A DNA stretch of 64,000 nt from Poa pratensis (lineage: Eukaryota > Streptophyta > Magnoliopsida > Poales > Poaceae). The stretch is taken from contig CAMZMU010000063.1 in the NCBI GenBank assembly GCA_947311845.1, positions 117,332,228 to 117,396,227 on the forward strand, given 5' to 3'. Shown here piece after piece: positions 11,787 through 24,032 of the stretch. The position numbers and the translations under genes were made by a program. Numbering within the stretch: position 1 is the stretch's first letter; each line of letters begins with the position of its first letter. Under the pieces are notes generated by a model that saw nothing but the letters and a program-made list of their open reading frames with translations, searched no databases and had not been told where the DNA came from.

Positions 11787-11806
11787 TTCCCATAGCACAT
11801 GACTTT

Positions 11807-13085
11807 AAAAGATTGCAAAAATCATCATCTCACTCTCGGAAACAATTGTTCGCTCCTCCTAGTTAGAAAACAAATGTATTAAACAAAATAGCTAAATGCC
11901 CGCACGTTGCCGTGAATCTCTCTAGCTCCCTCTCTAGTTTCACCTTCAGAAATTGTGCTCTCTATTGGTACGATGCAAGAATTATCAATGATGCATAATT
12001 TAGAGCTAAAAGGAAAGATTTGTCTTTCTTCTCTCCATCACTCTCGTATTAATCTTGGGCTCTACTTGTACTATGTTAAGTGAGTGATTATACCGAGACT
12101 AAGAAACAGCTAGCAGTATCAGTATTCGCAAGAGAATATTCACATGTGTACTTTACTTTAACACGGGCTTTGTGGCATTCTATCTTTATCGAAGAGATCT
12201 TATTTCACGCTGTTCCTACCATTCGAGGGGAATCCATTACGAGGATGCGAGCTTGCCAACAGAAGATTTTCCGATTGGAAGTCCTGACAATGGCGCAAGC
12301 AGGCGAAGAACTGGAAGCAAAGCGGGTTATTGACCACATAGCTATAGTCAAATCAGAGAAGAATCCACGGCACTAGCCTAGTGTGAATAAGTTAAGATAT
12401 TGCCAACAATCATGAGGACACAAACCTAAGATTCCATTGGCCGCACAACAAGTTTATGTTTTCTTTTTGGAAAAGGAAAGTTCTTCTAACCCCTAAAAAA
12501 ACATGTTCATGTATCAGGTAAGTGTTCACAAGATCAAACATTATTTAAGGTACAAAAATGTTAATGTTATGTTTAAAACCATAAAATAAAATAATTTTTT
12601 AAATAATGAATTTTAATAATAATGTATTAATTTACGAAAGTGTGTTCCGGTTTATTACTTTTGTTAAAGTGATATTTATGAACATTTTATTATTATTATA
12701 ACTAAAGGTACATATGCATATTTGACTAACGACACATAATGACCCAACTTGAAAATGTCACAGAAAAACCTGTAAGAAAACAGCCATGAACGTGAAAATG
12801 TGCCTTATTGAAAAAGACTCTGGGAAAAAAACATTCCCAAACTGAATCAGTAGCCTCCCAATCCTAAATGGGCCGACAGCCTGGTTTGGCTGTGGTACGT
12901 GTGCGTTCTGTACACGCCGCTATGTCTCGCCCCTTGCGAGTCGAACGAACGGATTCGCCTGCACAAGCGCCCCGCTTTGCTCCCTACATGGGCCTCGCTT
13001 CTTGCCCAGGGACGAGTGACCAGCGCACGCCCGCAACCACCATGTGCACTCGATTCTTCCTTGCTTGTCCTTTTTTATATTTCTG
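11807..13085. other. Intergenic, no supported gene
   Basis: The DNA is AT-rich with one unremarkable 98-codon frame (12080-12376, plus strand, beginning MSDYTETKKQLAVSVFA). That frame has no recognisable domain, no clear promoter and no splice context, so I do not call it a gene. Confidence 0.5.
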
Positions 13086-13790
13086 GAAATGATTCAAAAA
13101 TATATTTTTAAGTTCTTCAAATATGAAAAACATTTTTTAAATGGTTCATATTTTGAAAATTGTTTATTTTCGAAAAATGTTCCAATTTTGAAAATGGTTC
13201 CAAATTTGAAAATGATTCATATTTAGAAAATAGTTCATTTTAAAAATGGTTCCAAGTTTTTAAAATGGTTCCGAATGTGAAAATGTTCAGATTTTGTAAA
13301 TTATTCCAATTTTGAAAATGGTTCAAATTTTGAAAAAAGGTGCCGATTTTGAAAATGGCTCAATTTTTCAAATGGTTCCAATTTTGAAAATGGTTCCAAT
13401 TTTTAAAAATAGTTCAGATTTTGAAAATTGTTCATTGTTGAAAATGGTTCCAAATTTGAAAATGGTTCCAATTTTGAAAATTGTTTAGATTTGAAAATGG
13501 TTCCAAATTTAAATGGTTCAGATTTAGAAAATAGTTCAGATTTAGAAAATAGTTCATTTTGAAAATGGTTCCCAATTTGAAATGATTCAGATTTAGAAAA
13601 TTGTTCATTGTGAAAGTGGTTCCCAATTTGAAAATGGTTCAGATTTAGAAAATTGTTCGTTGTGAAACTGGTTCCAAATTCGAAAAAGGTTTATTTTTAA
13701 AACTGGTTCAGTTTTAAAATTTGTTTATATTTAAAAGTGATTCCAAATTTCAAAATGGTTTGGATTTTGAAAATATGAAAAACGAATATT
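13086..13790. repeat. Degenerate tandem repeat, GAAAATGGTTCCAAATTT type
   Basis: About 700 bases consist of imperfect 17-21-base units around TTTGAAAATGGTTC. The array fades into an A-rich AAAGAAAA tract (13790-13930). It has no coding capacity beyond repeat-encoded frames. A shorter, related AT array is at 53245-53400. Confidence 0.8.
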
Positions 13791-13929
13791 CTAAATAAAG
13801 GAAAAGAAAACTAAAATAAATAATAAAACAGAAAAATAAACCAAAAGAAAGAATTGAAAGAATAAAACGGAAAAGAAGAAAAGAAACAAAAACCCAAAAT
13901 CCAAAAAAAAAAGAAAAAAAAAGATAATT

Positions 13930-14045
13930 AGCGTGAACCCGAGCGTAGCCCAGTGGCTACGCGGTCTTTGCGCGTCATCGACATTGTGAGTTCGACTGCG
14001 CCCGGGTGCGATTAGGGAAAGGGTTCGAAGGTAAAATCCCGCGAG
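13930..14045 (+). repeat. tRNA-like (possible SINE head) segment
   Basis: GTAGCCCAGTGGCTACGCG resembles a Pol III A box (TRGCNNAGYNGG) and GAGTTCGACTGC, about 50 bases on, resembles a B box (GWTCGANNC). It does not fold as a complete tRNA. It may be the head of a SINE or a degraded tRNA-derived sequence. Confidence 0.35.
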
Positions 14046-14235
14046 CGCACAGGAGACCACATGGCCATCCGTGAACATGCGATGGAAGCAAAACTAAATT
14101 TGGTTACGCACTGGACGAAGCGAAATCGAACTCGTCCACGTCGCTAAGATCGATCGAACAAGAAGCACGGCCATCGCGCGCACGTGAAACCCCCTGCGGC
14201 TGGCGTCCTGCCGCGCGCGTCCGTCCGCGTACGAG

Positions 14236-14480
14236 CGTGCATGTACAACAGGTTGTACAACTATATAGACACAGGTTGTACAACTACATAACACATGTTG
14301 TACAACTAGACAGACATAGATTGTGCAGACACAAGTTGTACAACTAGACAGCCACATGTTGTACGGACACAGGTTGTACAACTATACAGGCACATGTTGT
14401 ACAACTACGCAGACACAGTTTGTATAGACACATGTTGTACAACTATACAGACACAGATTGTACAACTATACATAACCGGG
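14236..14480. repeat. Tandem array with palindromic core GTTGTACAAC
   Basis: About ten units of roughly 22-26 bases read ACACAGGTTGTACAACTATA with small changes. The core GTTGTACAAC is a perfect palindrome in most units. Some units have lost the second half. No open frame of interest is present. Confidence 0.85.
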
Positions 14481-14895
14481 AGTACAAAAAAAAATTCGTC
14501 GAAACCTATCAACATGGGATCTAGTTTTGAAGATCTCGACGCGAGAGGCTCAAAAATGAAAAACGGTTCGTAATTTGGTTAAACGGTTCTCGAGATATTT
14601 CATTTCAAAAATTCGGTTTAGAAAAAAAAAGGGAAAAGATGTCCCCACCTCACTATCCGTTCTCTCTCATCATACAAAAGTATAGAGAACAGAAAGTACA
14701 AATTACAGAGAAGTGGAAGTACAAACTATACAGAACAGAATGTACAACTATACATAACCGGGAGTACAAAAAAAAAGTTCGTCGAAACCTCTCAACATGG
14801 GATCTAGTTTTGAAAATCTCGACGCGAGGAGCTCAAAAGTGAAAACGGTTCGTAATTTGGATAAAAGATTCTCAAGATATTTAGTTTTGAAGTTT
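14460..14895. repeat. Direct duplication of about 140 bp (285 bp apart)
   Basis: The segment starting TACAACTATACATAACCGGG at about 14460 recurs at about 14744. Both copies continue through GTCGAAACCT-TCAACATGGGATCTAGTTTTGAA to GAGATATTT/AAGATATTT, with scattered substitutions. They belong to the same element as the palindromic array. Confidence 0.8.
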
Positions 14896-15987
14896 CGGTT
14901 TTGAAAAATAAAAGGCACAAACTGCTCTCCCACATCCGGTGTCCATTTCTCTCTCCTGCTCCCACTTTCAATCTGGTTGTGACAATTGGCGAACATGCAT
15001 ACAACTGTTGGTACCACATGAAGGAGCTGGGTTCCCTTCGCAAAGGGAACCTTTTTCTAGTGATTTCGGTCATGGATGCATTCCATTTTGTTATCTTTTC
15101 TCTATTGCGGAAATACAAATGGGCCGGCCCAGCAACGCAATCTTAACGGGCGAGGCAAAACTACACCTCGTAAAGAGCGATATATAGGGATTACGCCGCT
15201 AAACACGGCAAATAGCACCTACCGAAAGGGCCGCAAGGCTGTCCCTGCTGCTGGTGGACCACACAACAACCTGATGATCGTAGATGGGCCACACGCCGTA
15301 GTGGCGCCGTGGGAATGGACCGAGGTCTGATGAAATATTTGTTTTGAGGCCGCCTGTTTTTTGCCCAGAACAATTCCAGATCGAACACAAGCGCTAGCCA
15401 AAGCAATTGGCATTTTGGAATCGCGACACACACATGAGACAGATACACTCTCATCCCCTCCAAAAAAAAAGATACGCTCTCATCCTTAAGAATAAAGTTC
15501 ATCGCGACATTCATTGAGTTCAACTCCTTTTGCGGTTGCATTGCCGGGCCCCCGGTAGTGCTTTTACGTGCGAAATGGTGCAGTCACGCACATCACATCG
15601 CCAATACTGTATCACATCGATCATATGCATGCACGATGCATCTACACGACTACACAGCTTTCTTTCTCTGATTACACTGCTCAAAACAATCTGTCAGCAG
15701 GAGCCCAATATCGAGGCAACACCGCAACAGTAACCGATGCATGATGCCTTGATTTCATGGTGTCATTGGTCAAAGATCTGGCTAGCTCCACCTAACTAAA
15801 GTTAGGTTATCTGGCAGGTTCTGCACGACTACTTCTGCAAATGCAAGCGTGGCGTCACTCCGCGACTTCCAAGATATCATGCTGGTTAAGGCTTAAGCAA
15901 GTACACGTAACTTCTGCTGCTGCCACTTGCACGAAGCATTTGCCTAGGGATAAAGTCCTGATGGGTCGGCCGGCCTAGCTAGCCTAA

Positions 15988-16259
15988 GACTAGCCACAAT
16001 GGGGGTATCATAGGTGGTATCATGCATGACATGTTGGCAAAAATCTGACGTGTCACTGCAATTAATGATGAGAGAGATGATAGTAGTATCATAGGTAGAT
16101 ACCGTAACATAGCGGATACCAATGCAAGATGAGTCTACAACCTAATAAATATAGTATTGTATGATACACAAATATGTTACTACCCATTGTGGAGATGGTA
16201 ACATAGACTAGTATCATATGCATGATACTAGTATATGATACTCTCCATTGTGACTAGTC
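15988..16259. mobile_element. Tourist-like MITE (272 bp)
   Basis: The ends are GACTAGCCACAATGGG and CCATTGTGACTAGTC. The element is flanked by TAA at 15985-15987 and 16260-16262. It is rich in GTATCATA and AACATAG motifs shared with the elements at 33127 and 33763, so the three form one family. Confidence 0.88.
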
Positions 16260-16939
16260 TAATACTCCAGTAAGCACGATCTGATATATTACTTCGTCTA
16301 TTCCGGACTTCGAGGCGCACAAATCAGCTGCAATTAGCATGAGCTCCAAGAACCACTGCAATAAATTAACACGAGCGAAGAATCAAGGCCTAAAGTTTTT
16401 CTGATCTTGTTCGATCACTTTAAAGATGCTGATTTGAGAGGTCGAGGGGGTTTATAAGATACTAGTTTGATGGCTTGGTAATCAACCCTGGAGGTGCACA
16501 TAAGCCTGCATGCATGCTTGGGAACCTAAAAAAGATCAACACGAGATCTCTTGATTCGTAATCTGCATGTGTGGAAGAGGGCAGATGTGATTAGAGAATC
16601 AATCACCGGTAAATTGCCAGCATCGTCAAATCGTCACATGCATTACAATACTGCAATTTATGCCCTTAACATTAACTAGACGATCGAATATATGCCTAGG
16701 GAACCGTATCGATTTCACATGCATGATCGTATCGTACCATCGGAAGTATGTATCACTGGCTTAGAGTTGCAAAAAGATTAAATAATCTCAACTACCTTCA
16801 TCTATCACCTGAAAAATATGTAAAGTTCGATCAGTGCATGATGCTTGTATTGATGCGATATCTAGCTTTTGTTTTGTTCTTTCTTATGTACATTAACAGG
16901 TAGCGGAGTGTACCACTGTACCTATATCGGATCTTTTTA

Positions 16940-17260
16940 GGGCCTCTTTGGATTGTATGAATTTCCTAATATTTTTCTATAATTTCAGTCCTTGGGATTT
17001 TTTCCCTGTGGACTGCCTTTGGATCAAAAGAATGATGCTGTCTAATTTTCTATACCTCAACTTCATATGAAGTTGAACATCTACTCTAACTTCATTTTTA
17101 GAGTCAAGTGCATATGATTGCAACACTTTTTCTGTGTTTCATCCAAAGCAGTCAGGGCTCTAATTTTTCTATGTTTTGCAACACTGCTTTGCACATACAA
17201 ATTTATGAATTCCTATGTTTTCCTAATTTCTATGTTGCAAATATGCGATCAAAGAGGCCC
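16940..17260. mobile_element. Tourist/PIF-Harbinger-type MITE (321 bp)
   Basis: The inverted ends are GGGCCTCTTTGGATTG and, from the right, GGGCCTCTTTGATCGC. The element is flanked by TTA at 16937-16939 and 17261-17263. It is non-coding. Confidence 0.87.
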
Positions 17261-17488
17261 TTAAGCTGCATGAGAAGTCTATGCAACAGCTGAACACTGC
17301 ATTGAGAGATTGGTGAGACAGAAGGAAAGAACACATTGTTGCGGAATGACGGGCCTGGCACACATGGCATGAGTCCATGACAAGAGCTTCAGGCTTGTCT
17401 TGCAAAAGATGCACATACAAGAGCTGCAAACTTAACATTAACTTTGCTACCAGAAAAATATAATTAATAAGAAATAATACAAAATCAT

Positions 17489-18819
17489 CACTAGTAGAAA
17501 ACCACCTTCGTTTTGGCCCTTTCGTCCCGGCCACATTACGAACCGGGACTAATGTGGCACTAGTCCCGGTTCAAACGGGGCACGGACACAACCACCTTTA
17601 GTCTCGGTTCAAACAAGACTTTTAGTCCCGGTTGGAGACACCAACTGGAACTAAAGGTTGCGGCACCTTTAGTCCCGGTTGGTATCTTCAACCGGGGCTA
17701 AAGGTCTATCTTTAGCCCCGGTTGGAGACACCAATCGGGACTAAAGGTTTTTTTCCTTTCATGCCTACACCAGTGGATCGCCTTTTTTAGTTTTGTAAAA
17801 ATAAAATAAAATGATAAAATTTCAAAAATTAAAATCCTTTCAGATGTAGTTAGGTTTTAGTGTCTAGTTGGTATAGAAATTTTGACTTTTTTTTCAAAAA
17901 ACAGAAAAAAAAATTAAAACGGCCATAACTTTTGCATACGACGTCGAAAAAATGCGTTTAATATATCAAAAAAAAACTAGAGAAAAATTGGGACTCGATT
18001 TCAACCGGGTTTACCCGGTGAAGTTTTCTGAGATTCTCGAAATTCCAAAAGGAAAAAAAGTTATTTCAAAAAGAAGATTTTTTTTCTACAAAATCAAAAA
18101 CAATAAGCACACTTAGCAGTACATTATATAAAAGACATAGCGCATTATGCAAAAGATGATATGGATGCAATATTTGGATTCCTATCATTTTTCTGATCGA
18201 TTTATACATATTATTCGTCGAATTTCGATTTACGGATTTAAAGATATGAATTTTTCCATATTAAATTGAAAATGGCAATAATAATGTAAAATTCATTTTT
18301 TTGTTATTTGAATTAATAATTATTATTACTTAATCATTAATTTTATGTTAATATAGGTTTGAAATTCAAAAAATAATATCATGTGACATCAAATCTAGGG
18401 GATAATAAGATTGATACCATAGTATTATCAAGATGTTATCAGTGCAATCTTGGAAGCTAATTGGAAAGGAACTCAAAAGCTAAGCGTGCTGGGGGTAGAA
18501 CAGTATGACGATGGGTGACCGATCGAGAAGTTTGACCACGAGTATGCACTTTGACTTGAGATTAGGGGAGATTAGAAATTAAACTGACAAATAATTCAAA
18601 GATTTAATATAGAAAAATTCAAAAAAAATTATTTCGAAAAAAAGGGCCTACCAACCGGGACTAAAGGTCCTCCAGCCCCAGCACACGAGCTCAACCACAT
18701 GGAGAGGTTTTAGTCCCGGTTCGTGACCAATCGGAACTAGGGGGGGGGGGGGGGGGGGGGGGGGCGTTTAGTCCCGATTTGGTAGTCCCGGTTGACTAAT
18801 GGCCCATTTTCTACTAGTG
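17489..18819 (+). mobile_element. Non-autonomous CACTA transposon (1331 bp)
   Basis: It begins CACTAGTAGAAAA and ends TTTTCTACTAGTG, with a 3-bp CAT duplication at 17486-17488 and 18820-18822. Both subterminal regions carry inverted and direct copies of AACCGGGACTAAAGG / CCTTTAGTCCCGGTT, as expected for transposase-binding repeats. The AT-rich core (about 18180-18320) matches 46100-46260 of the 12.7-kb CACTA in reverse orientation, so this is an internal-deletion or rearranged relative of that family. It has no transposase of its own. A run of 25 G lies at 18740-18764. Confidence 0.93.
18469..18549 (+). other. 5S-rRNA-like segment inside the CACTA element
   Basis: The stretch follows the 3' two-thirds of plant 5S rRNA: GGAACTC-AAAGCTAAGCGTGCTGGGG, then AGTA, then GATGGGTGACC, then CGA-TATGCAC. 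The two strongest blocks correspond to the internal Pol III promoter box A (AGTTAAGCGTGCTTGG in 5S genes) and box C (GATGGGTGACC). About 70 percent of positions agree by eye. The 5' third of 5S is not recognisable, so this is not a functional 5S gene. It may have come from a 5S-headed SINE or from a Cassandra-type TRIM, whose LTRs are known to carry 5S sequence. Confidence 0.8.
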
Positions 18820-18822
18820 CAT

Positions 18823-21641
18823 ATGTAAGTTTGACTTCATATGCATGAAAAAGTATACTACTCGTACTATGTTTGAACGGTCTTCAACAATAAACTCTCT
18901 GTGTGGTCAGTGGTCTTGGTCTATAGCAAAAAAAAACTATCTTAAGCAAAGTAATTAAGTTGACAAGCAATGCTTTGGAGGTTAGGTAAAAGATTTTGCG
19001 TGAATGCCTAGTCCTCGTTAGATCTCCTTTTCCTTCTTGACTTTTGCAGCAGGCAAGAGAGAAGACTAATTCCTTAAAGATGCTACAAGCAAGTTGATCG
19101 TTCCAAGTGACAAAACAAGGCGCTTTAGGTAGAGCCAGGCCACTAGTTGGAACATACAAGGCACTGCAAGGTACGGCGTGAGTGTGTACTATTATGCACT
19201 AGTGCTTTAATGTCGACATTGTGATCGAACCAACAATGTATTAACACAAATATCTAGATGTATGCAGGATCTCTCTTTGTTTTGGGATCCATAGGGCGTG
19301 ATAGGTTGCGTGTATCAAATCTCCAGCCAGGCACAACACATACCGTCTCAGCGGGGACAGGACCAAAGGTGTTTTGGGGTTCGTATTTTGTTGCTTGTAC
19401 TGCATGAGAAAGCACTAGTAACCCTGCGTTTGCCTGCTTGGATTTTATGGCCCAATATATTACACTCGTTTCTTACTGATAACCGTACATAAGCTCCACA
19501 GTCTTCCCGACAACGAAGGACCATGGGATCACCGACCGCCCGCTGGAGCCTGACATGTATGTCTGTCTTTCTCTCAAACCATTTGAAGTAATAAAATGCA
19601 CTTTAACGGGAAAAAGTATGTCTGCTGAGAATGAGCTTTTAAGAGTGGTTATGAGCTTCTCCAACTCATATGGCGCGAACCCGTATCCCGGCCATCCATT
19701 TCAGTGATTGAACTATCCAGACTTACTGTTGAACAAGTTAAACATTCAACGTATTAATTGGTAAGTCTCAGCCGTTTAATCACGGAAACGGACGACCCAA
19801 GATACGGGTTGTGTGCCGACTTCTAAGACAATATCTGTAACAGTGTTGTGTAATCCAAGGATAAATTTCTGGTCTCCGGCGGTGTGAGCACCCAAATGAA
19901 TGCGTGCGATCTCAATATGAATGTGGGATTGTATCGCGGAAGGGGCTCCTAATTTCTCCGGACGCTTCTCAAGCCCTTTATAGCATGCCTTTTTTTTTTT
20001 TTTGCTCTTTTGGCCAGTTATGCTTGCGCACTGGCTATTCTATTCCCACGCGAGGTTATGTGCTCTAGCTAGTTAGTCCTTTTGGATCGAAATAGTACCG
20101 CAAGCCAATGTGCTCAACTAAAGAGCGTATCTAGAATTCTATATAGCTAGCTTGAGAGCTTTTCCTTTTAAAAAACTTGCATGCGATGGACACACGATTG
20201 AGTTCTGCGGCCACTTGCAAGAGTCCCACATTTGACATATATGATTCCACAGTCGCCTAGACCATGAGCATGTAGGAACCTATGGTTATGCTAGCCCTTC
20301 AAGGAGCAGATATAGAGAACCCTAATCACAAGGTCTGGTCACAATCGGGCCAAAAGTGGAACCAAATTGGAGACTGTGCCAGAGTACCAAAAGGCATTGT
20401 TGTGATCTAAAAGGATGAAGCAAGGAAACCAAAAGACAAAATCGACCGCAATTCGACCTAGCATATCTATACACAATACCAGTCGACTTCAAAGAAAACA
20501 AAGTAGATAATAGGTACTCAATGGCTAGGTGTAGTGTGTGCATACATGAGTGCAAAATCGTACAATGCAGATTTTTTCTTTTTGGCAAAGCGACAGTGCA
20601 GATTTGTTTCTTGATATGCAAGGCGTGCTGTAGCGATTTGACACCCTCTTTTTGGAAGTAGGCCCAGCAAAAAGTTTACTTTTAACAAGGGATGGGTTCC
20701 CAAGGAATCAGAGATATATTAAACGGTGATAATACATTTTACGCAAGCCCCTCTGGAGGCATCGTCTATGCCTCTATGGACAGCTAGCTAGGTAGGGTGT
20801 ATGGCACAGGGATCGGCGTGAAAATCGGAGCGGCGTGTTCGAAAGATCACCTCCTATGTGTGAGGTGTAGAGTGTCTGCTTTATTCGCGCGGACGGAAGA
20901 GTCTCCAACACGTTTGGAGCGTAGGCTCGAGGCCGGTGTGTGGCGTGTGTTGTATCGGTTTTCGACCAGGTTTGCTCATAAATTGGTCAACTTTTTTTTA
21001 TCATAAACTAGTCAACACTTTAGCTATATTTTCAATATAAAATCCACACCGTAGGGAATTTCCCTACGGTAATGTTGCTAAAAAAACTTTTATCCTGTTT
21101 TAAAAAAAAGCATAAAACCATAACAGCAGTGTGCTTTTCAAAACAACAATGGCAGGTTGTAAAACATCTCCAACGAAACATAATTCGAAAGTGATATCTT
21201 CAAGGCTTCAAGAGGTACATGCAGCGCCCGCGAACGTGGCAAACGGGCAAATTGCTGCGAAGAGGCGAATTAAACTACACATGAAGAGATTAAACCAATT
21301 GGTCTTGGCGCTTAGCAGATGGACTCTGATCTAAACGAGAAGAAGCTTCCATGCATCTTAGGCCAAGAAAACGCCATGCAAGTACACGTACGTAAGTACC
21401 CAAAGCAATATATATTGCGAAGCAACCGAGACATCGATCTATCGGTAGATGTTAATGTAACGCGAGGCAACATTTAAGTGGCTGATGTTTTAAAGTAATG
21501 GCCGCCACGAATGATTGACTTGGATCCGTGGCTGTGGATCGACTGTGCTATTGGGTCCTTCTCTTTGTCCTTGTCTCTTCCGACCCTTTGAAAAAGTGCT
21601 CTCGTGAAGGTCATCGATGAACTGGTTGGCGCACTGACATG
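18823..21641. other. Intergenic, no supported gene
   Basis: Only short frames (up to about 100 codons) occur, and none has a recognisable domain. There are traces of old transposon DNA, such as a TGC-rich block at 19290-19460, but no borders I can defend. Confidence 0.5.
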
Positions 21642-21643
21642 TA

Positions 21644-21766
21644 CTCACTCCGTTTCAAATTAGATGACTTTCATTTGTCTATATACAGATGTATCTAGAC
21701 ATGTTACAAGTATAGATACAACTGCATTTGAACAAATAGAATTCATCTAATTTGGAACGGAGAGAG
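21644..21766. mobile_element. Stowaway MITE (123 bp)
   Basis: The ends are CTCACTCCGTTTCAAATTAGATGA and the complement (TCATCTAATTTGGAACGGAGAGAG is the right end). It is flanked by TA at 21642-21643 and 21767-21768, the Tc1/mariner-type duplication. It sits 25 bases before repeat copy B. Confidence 0.92.
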
Positions 21767-21791
21767 TAGTCCGTACTTGACTAAGCGGGAA

Positions 21792-24032
21792 TACACAAGT
21801 GTTTTTTTGTTTTGGATTGATAGTTCAGTTTTGCACCAACGCATGTGCTTAGATGTACACTTGGTAGTCCGCTAACGCTAGCTTGTCAAATGGAGCTAGT
21901 AGAATAAACATACAAGTAATTAGTTGACAAAACAACAAAATGAACCAAATAAGTAAACAGTGAAAGAAAAAATATCGAGATGCAACGTGAATAAACCTAG
22001 GCGGCATTAGCGCTCATCACACATGCCTTCGGTGGCCTACTTGGTCACCAGGAAGACCCTATGGTGATTCGGCCCTGCTGATCGGTACCTTCTGACCTCA
22101 CATATTATCATTCGACTCTTCGGCCCCACTAGTGGCAGCAGCGACGTGGTGTCAAGTTTGCTTACATAGTTACATTTCTGGTTCTTGTGGTTCACTCTCT
22201 TGGGTTGTGATACCCACAAGTATAGGGGATCGCTGAAGTCTTCGTTGGGAAGTATTACCCAAATTTATAGTTCGACTCGATGGGAACACAAGAATATCAA
22301 TAAGACCTTGGCAATTGAGCGTCACTCTCAACCACACCTGTATATCAATAACTTGCAGCAGTAATAGTGATGGCAGTAGTATGATTCAAGTAACAAGCAG
22401 AACAGTAGCAGTGAACAAGTGTTTCCCAGTTTTCACCGGAAAAGTGAAAGTGTAACTCAGAGATTCAAAACGTAGGCATGAGATGATAGCGGGGTGTTGC
22501 AAGAATGAGATTGATCATATAATAAGAAACAAATAACAATGGGGCCTATCTCTAACTCCGATATATGTTGGTATGTGTTCCATAATTAGTTGTGTGTACT
22601 AACCAAGAGAATTTGCACAACATCTATTGTCCAACCTGCCCATTTCACCGGGGCCAACTTGGAACTACAGGTAATTAAGGTCTACCCTTTCGAATAGACC
22701 GGAACAATGCATTAACACTTCATGAACACATAGAATCCTCAAACTAAAACATCTCCCTTGTTTTCCCTATATGTCACGTTTAGGGTTCGCAGGTTCAACA
22801 TAATAGCAGGTGATACACTTTGCAGATAAATACCAAACTCAAATATGTGATGGGGCAATATAAGTTCAGTACTGAAATCATGTCACTCGGGCCCTAGTAG
22901 CAAGCATTAAACATAGCAAGAGTGCATCAACACAATACAAAAGTATCCTCAAGATAAAACCCTAAAATCCCGAACAACGGGTAGCATTACATGATCAATC
23001 TCATCCAATCCCCATCCACCTCACATGCCTACAGCGGACTACTCACACATGGTGATGGAGAGGGAGCTCATGGTCGATGGAGATGAAGGCGGTGAAGATG
23101 GCGGTGAAGACGGTCTCCGGATCCCTCCACCGGAGGAGAAATCCTGGATCAATCTGTCCCCGAAACGAAGATCGTGATGGTGGCGGCGTTCTGTTTCGCG
23201 AAAGCTCCTCTCCTCCTAGGGCAAGCACTTTTTCGTATATATGAGGGGGTACGTCGAAGACCGAAGGCGAGGCGGCGCCCGAGGCCCATTTGGGCTGGGC
23301 CCACGCGGCAGGTACAGGGGTCGCGTGGGACCCACCCATTTGGCCCTCGAGCGCTTCCTCGTGTCCATCTTTTGTCCATTGTCCTCCTTTTCCATAAAAA
23401 TTGACGTGGTAATTTTCCCCGATTTTATTTCCTGCAGAAATAGCCAGAAAAGAGACTTTGCTAAAAACAGCATCAGATTCAGCAGTTTTATTCAAATATG
23501 GGAAGATTCTGGAGCAAATTATGAGCCAAAGTGCTTGGAAAAGTAGATGCATTTTGGATGCATCAGGTTGTCGGTCTAGTTCACCGACAGTAAGCAATGA
23601 AACAACGGTTCGACATATGTGATGATAGGGGTGTGTCACATGGTAGAGTGTGTTCAGTCATTTTAGGATCTTACCTCTTGTGGTAGGTGAGACTTGCGGC
23701 TCTTAAAACCCTTTGAAATTAGTCCAGTGTAGGTTATTCTGCCAAAATTTGTTCTGTTGGAACTTGAATAACATCGAGATGGAAAAGTTGAAACTAGAGA
23801 GACGATAAACGTTGATGGATTTTGATGTAACTTTAGATATCATCTAGGATTTTTGTTGTCTGCCTTTGTTTCATGTTGAAAGTTATTTGTAATGAAAAGT
23901 TAGCCTGGCTGAATTTCAGTAAGTGAAAGAGAGTAACAGGAAGAGAGTACAAACAAAGGCCTGAACCAAACACATACAATGCGCCTGATCGGTGGTTAGT
24001 AAACGAGAAAACAGAGACTATACAGAAGCACC
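21792..24032. repeat. Long dispersed repeat, copy B (intact)
   Basis: This is the clean counterpart of 1-2229 and continues without a gap into 24033 onward. The first 680 bases appear identical to copy A. I see no coding gene. On the minus strand it holds a frame starting MWVSQPKRVNHKNQKC that looks like a chance or relic frame. Confidence 0.85.

Noticed and set aside
12080..12376. 98-codon ORF MSDYTETKKQLAVSVFA...
   Set aside because: No domain, promoter or splice context; this length is expected by chance here.
13930..14045. tRNA gene
   Set aside because: A- and B-box-like motifs are present, but no acceptor stem or anticodon arm could be paired.
14236..14480. CRISPR-like regular repeats
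   Set aside because: Units are adjacent and degenerate, with no unique spacers, in a plant genome.
18469..18549. Functional 5S rRNA gene
   Set aside because: The 5' third is missing, many positions differ, and the terminator context is absent.
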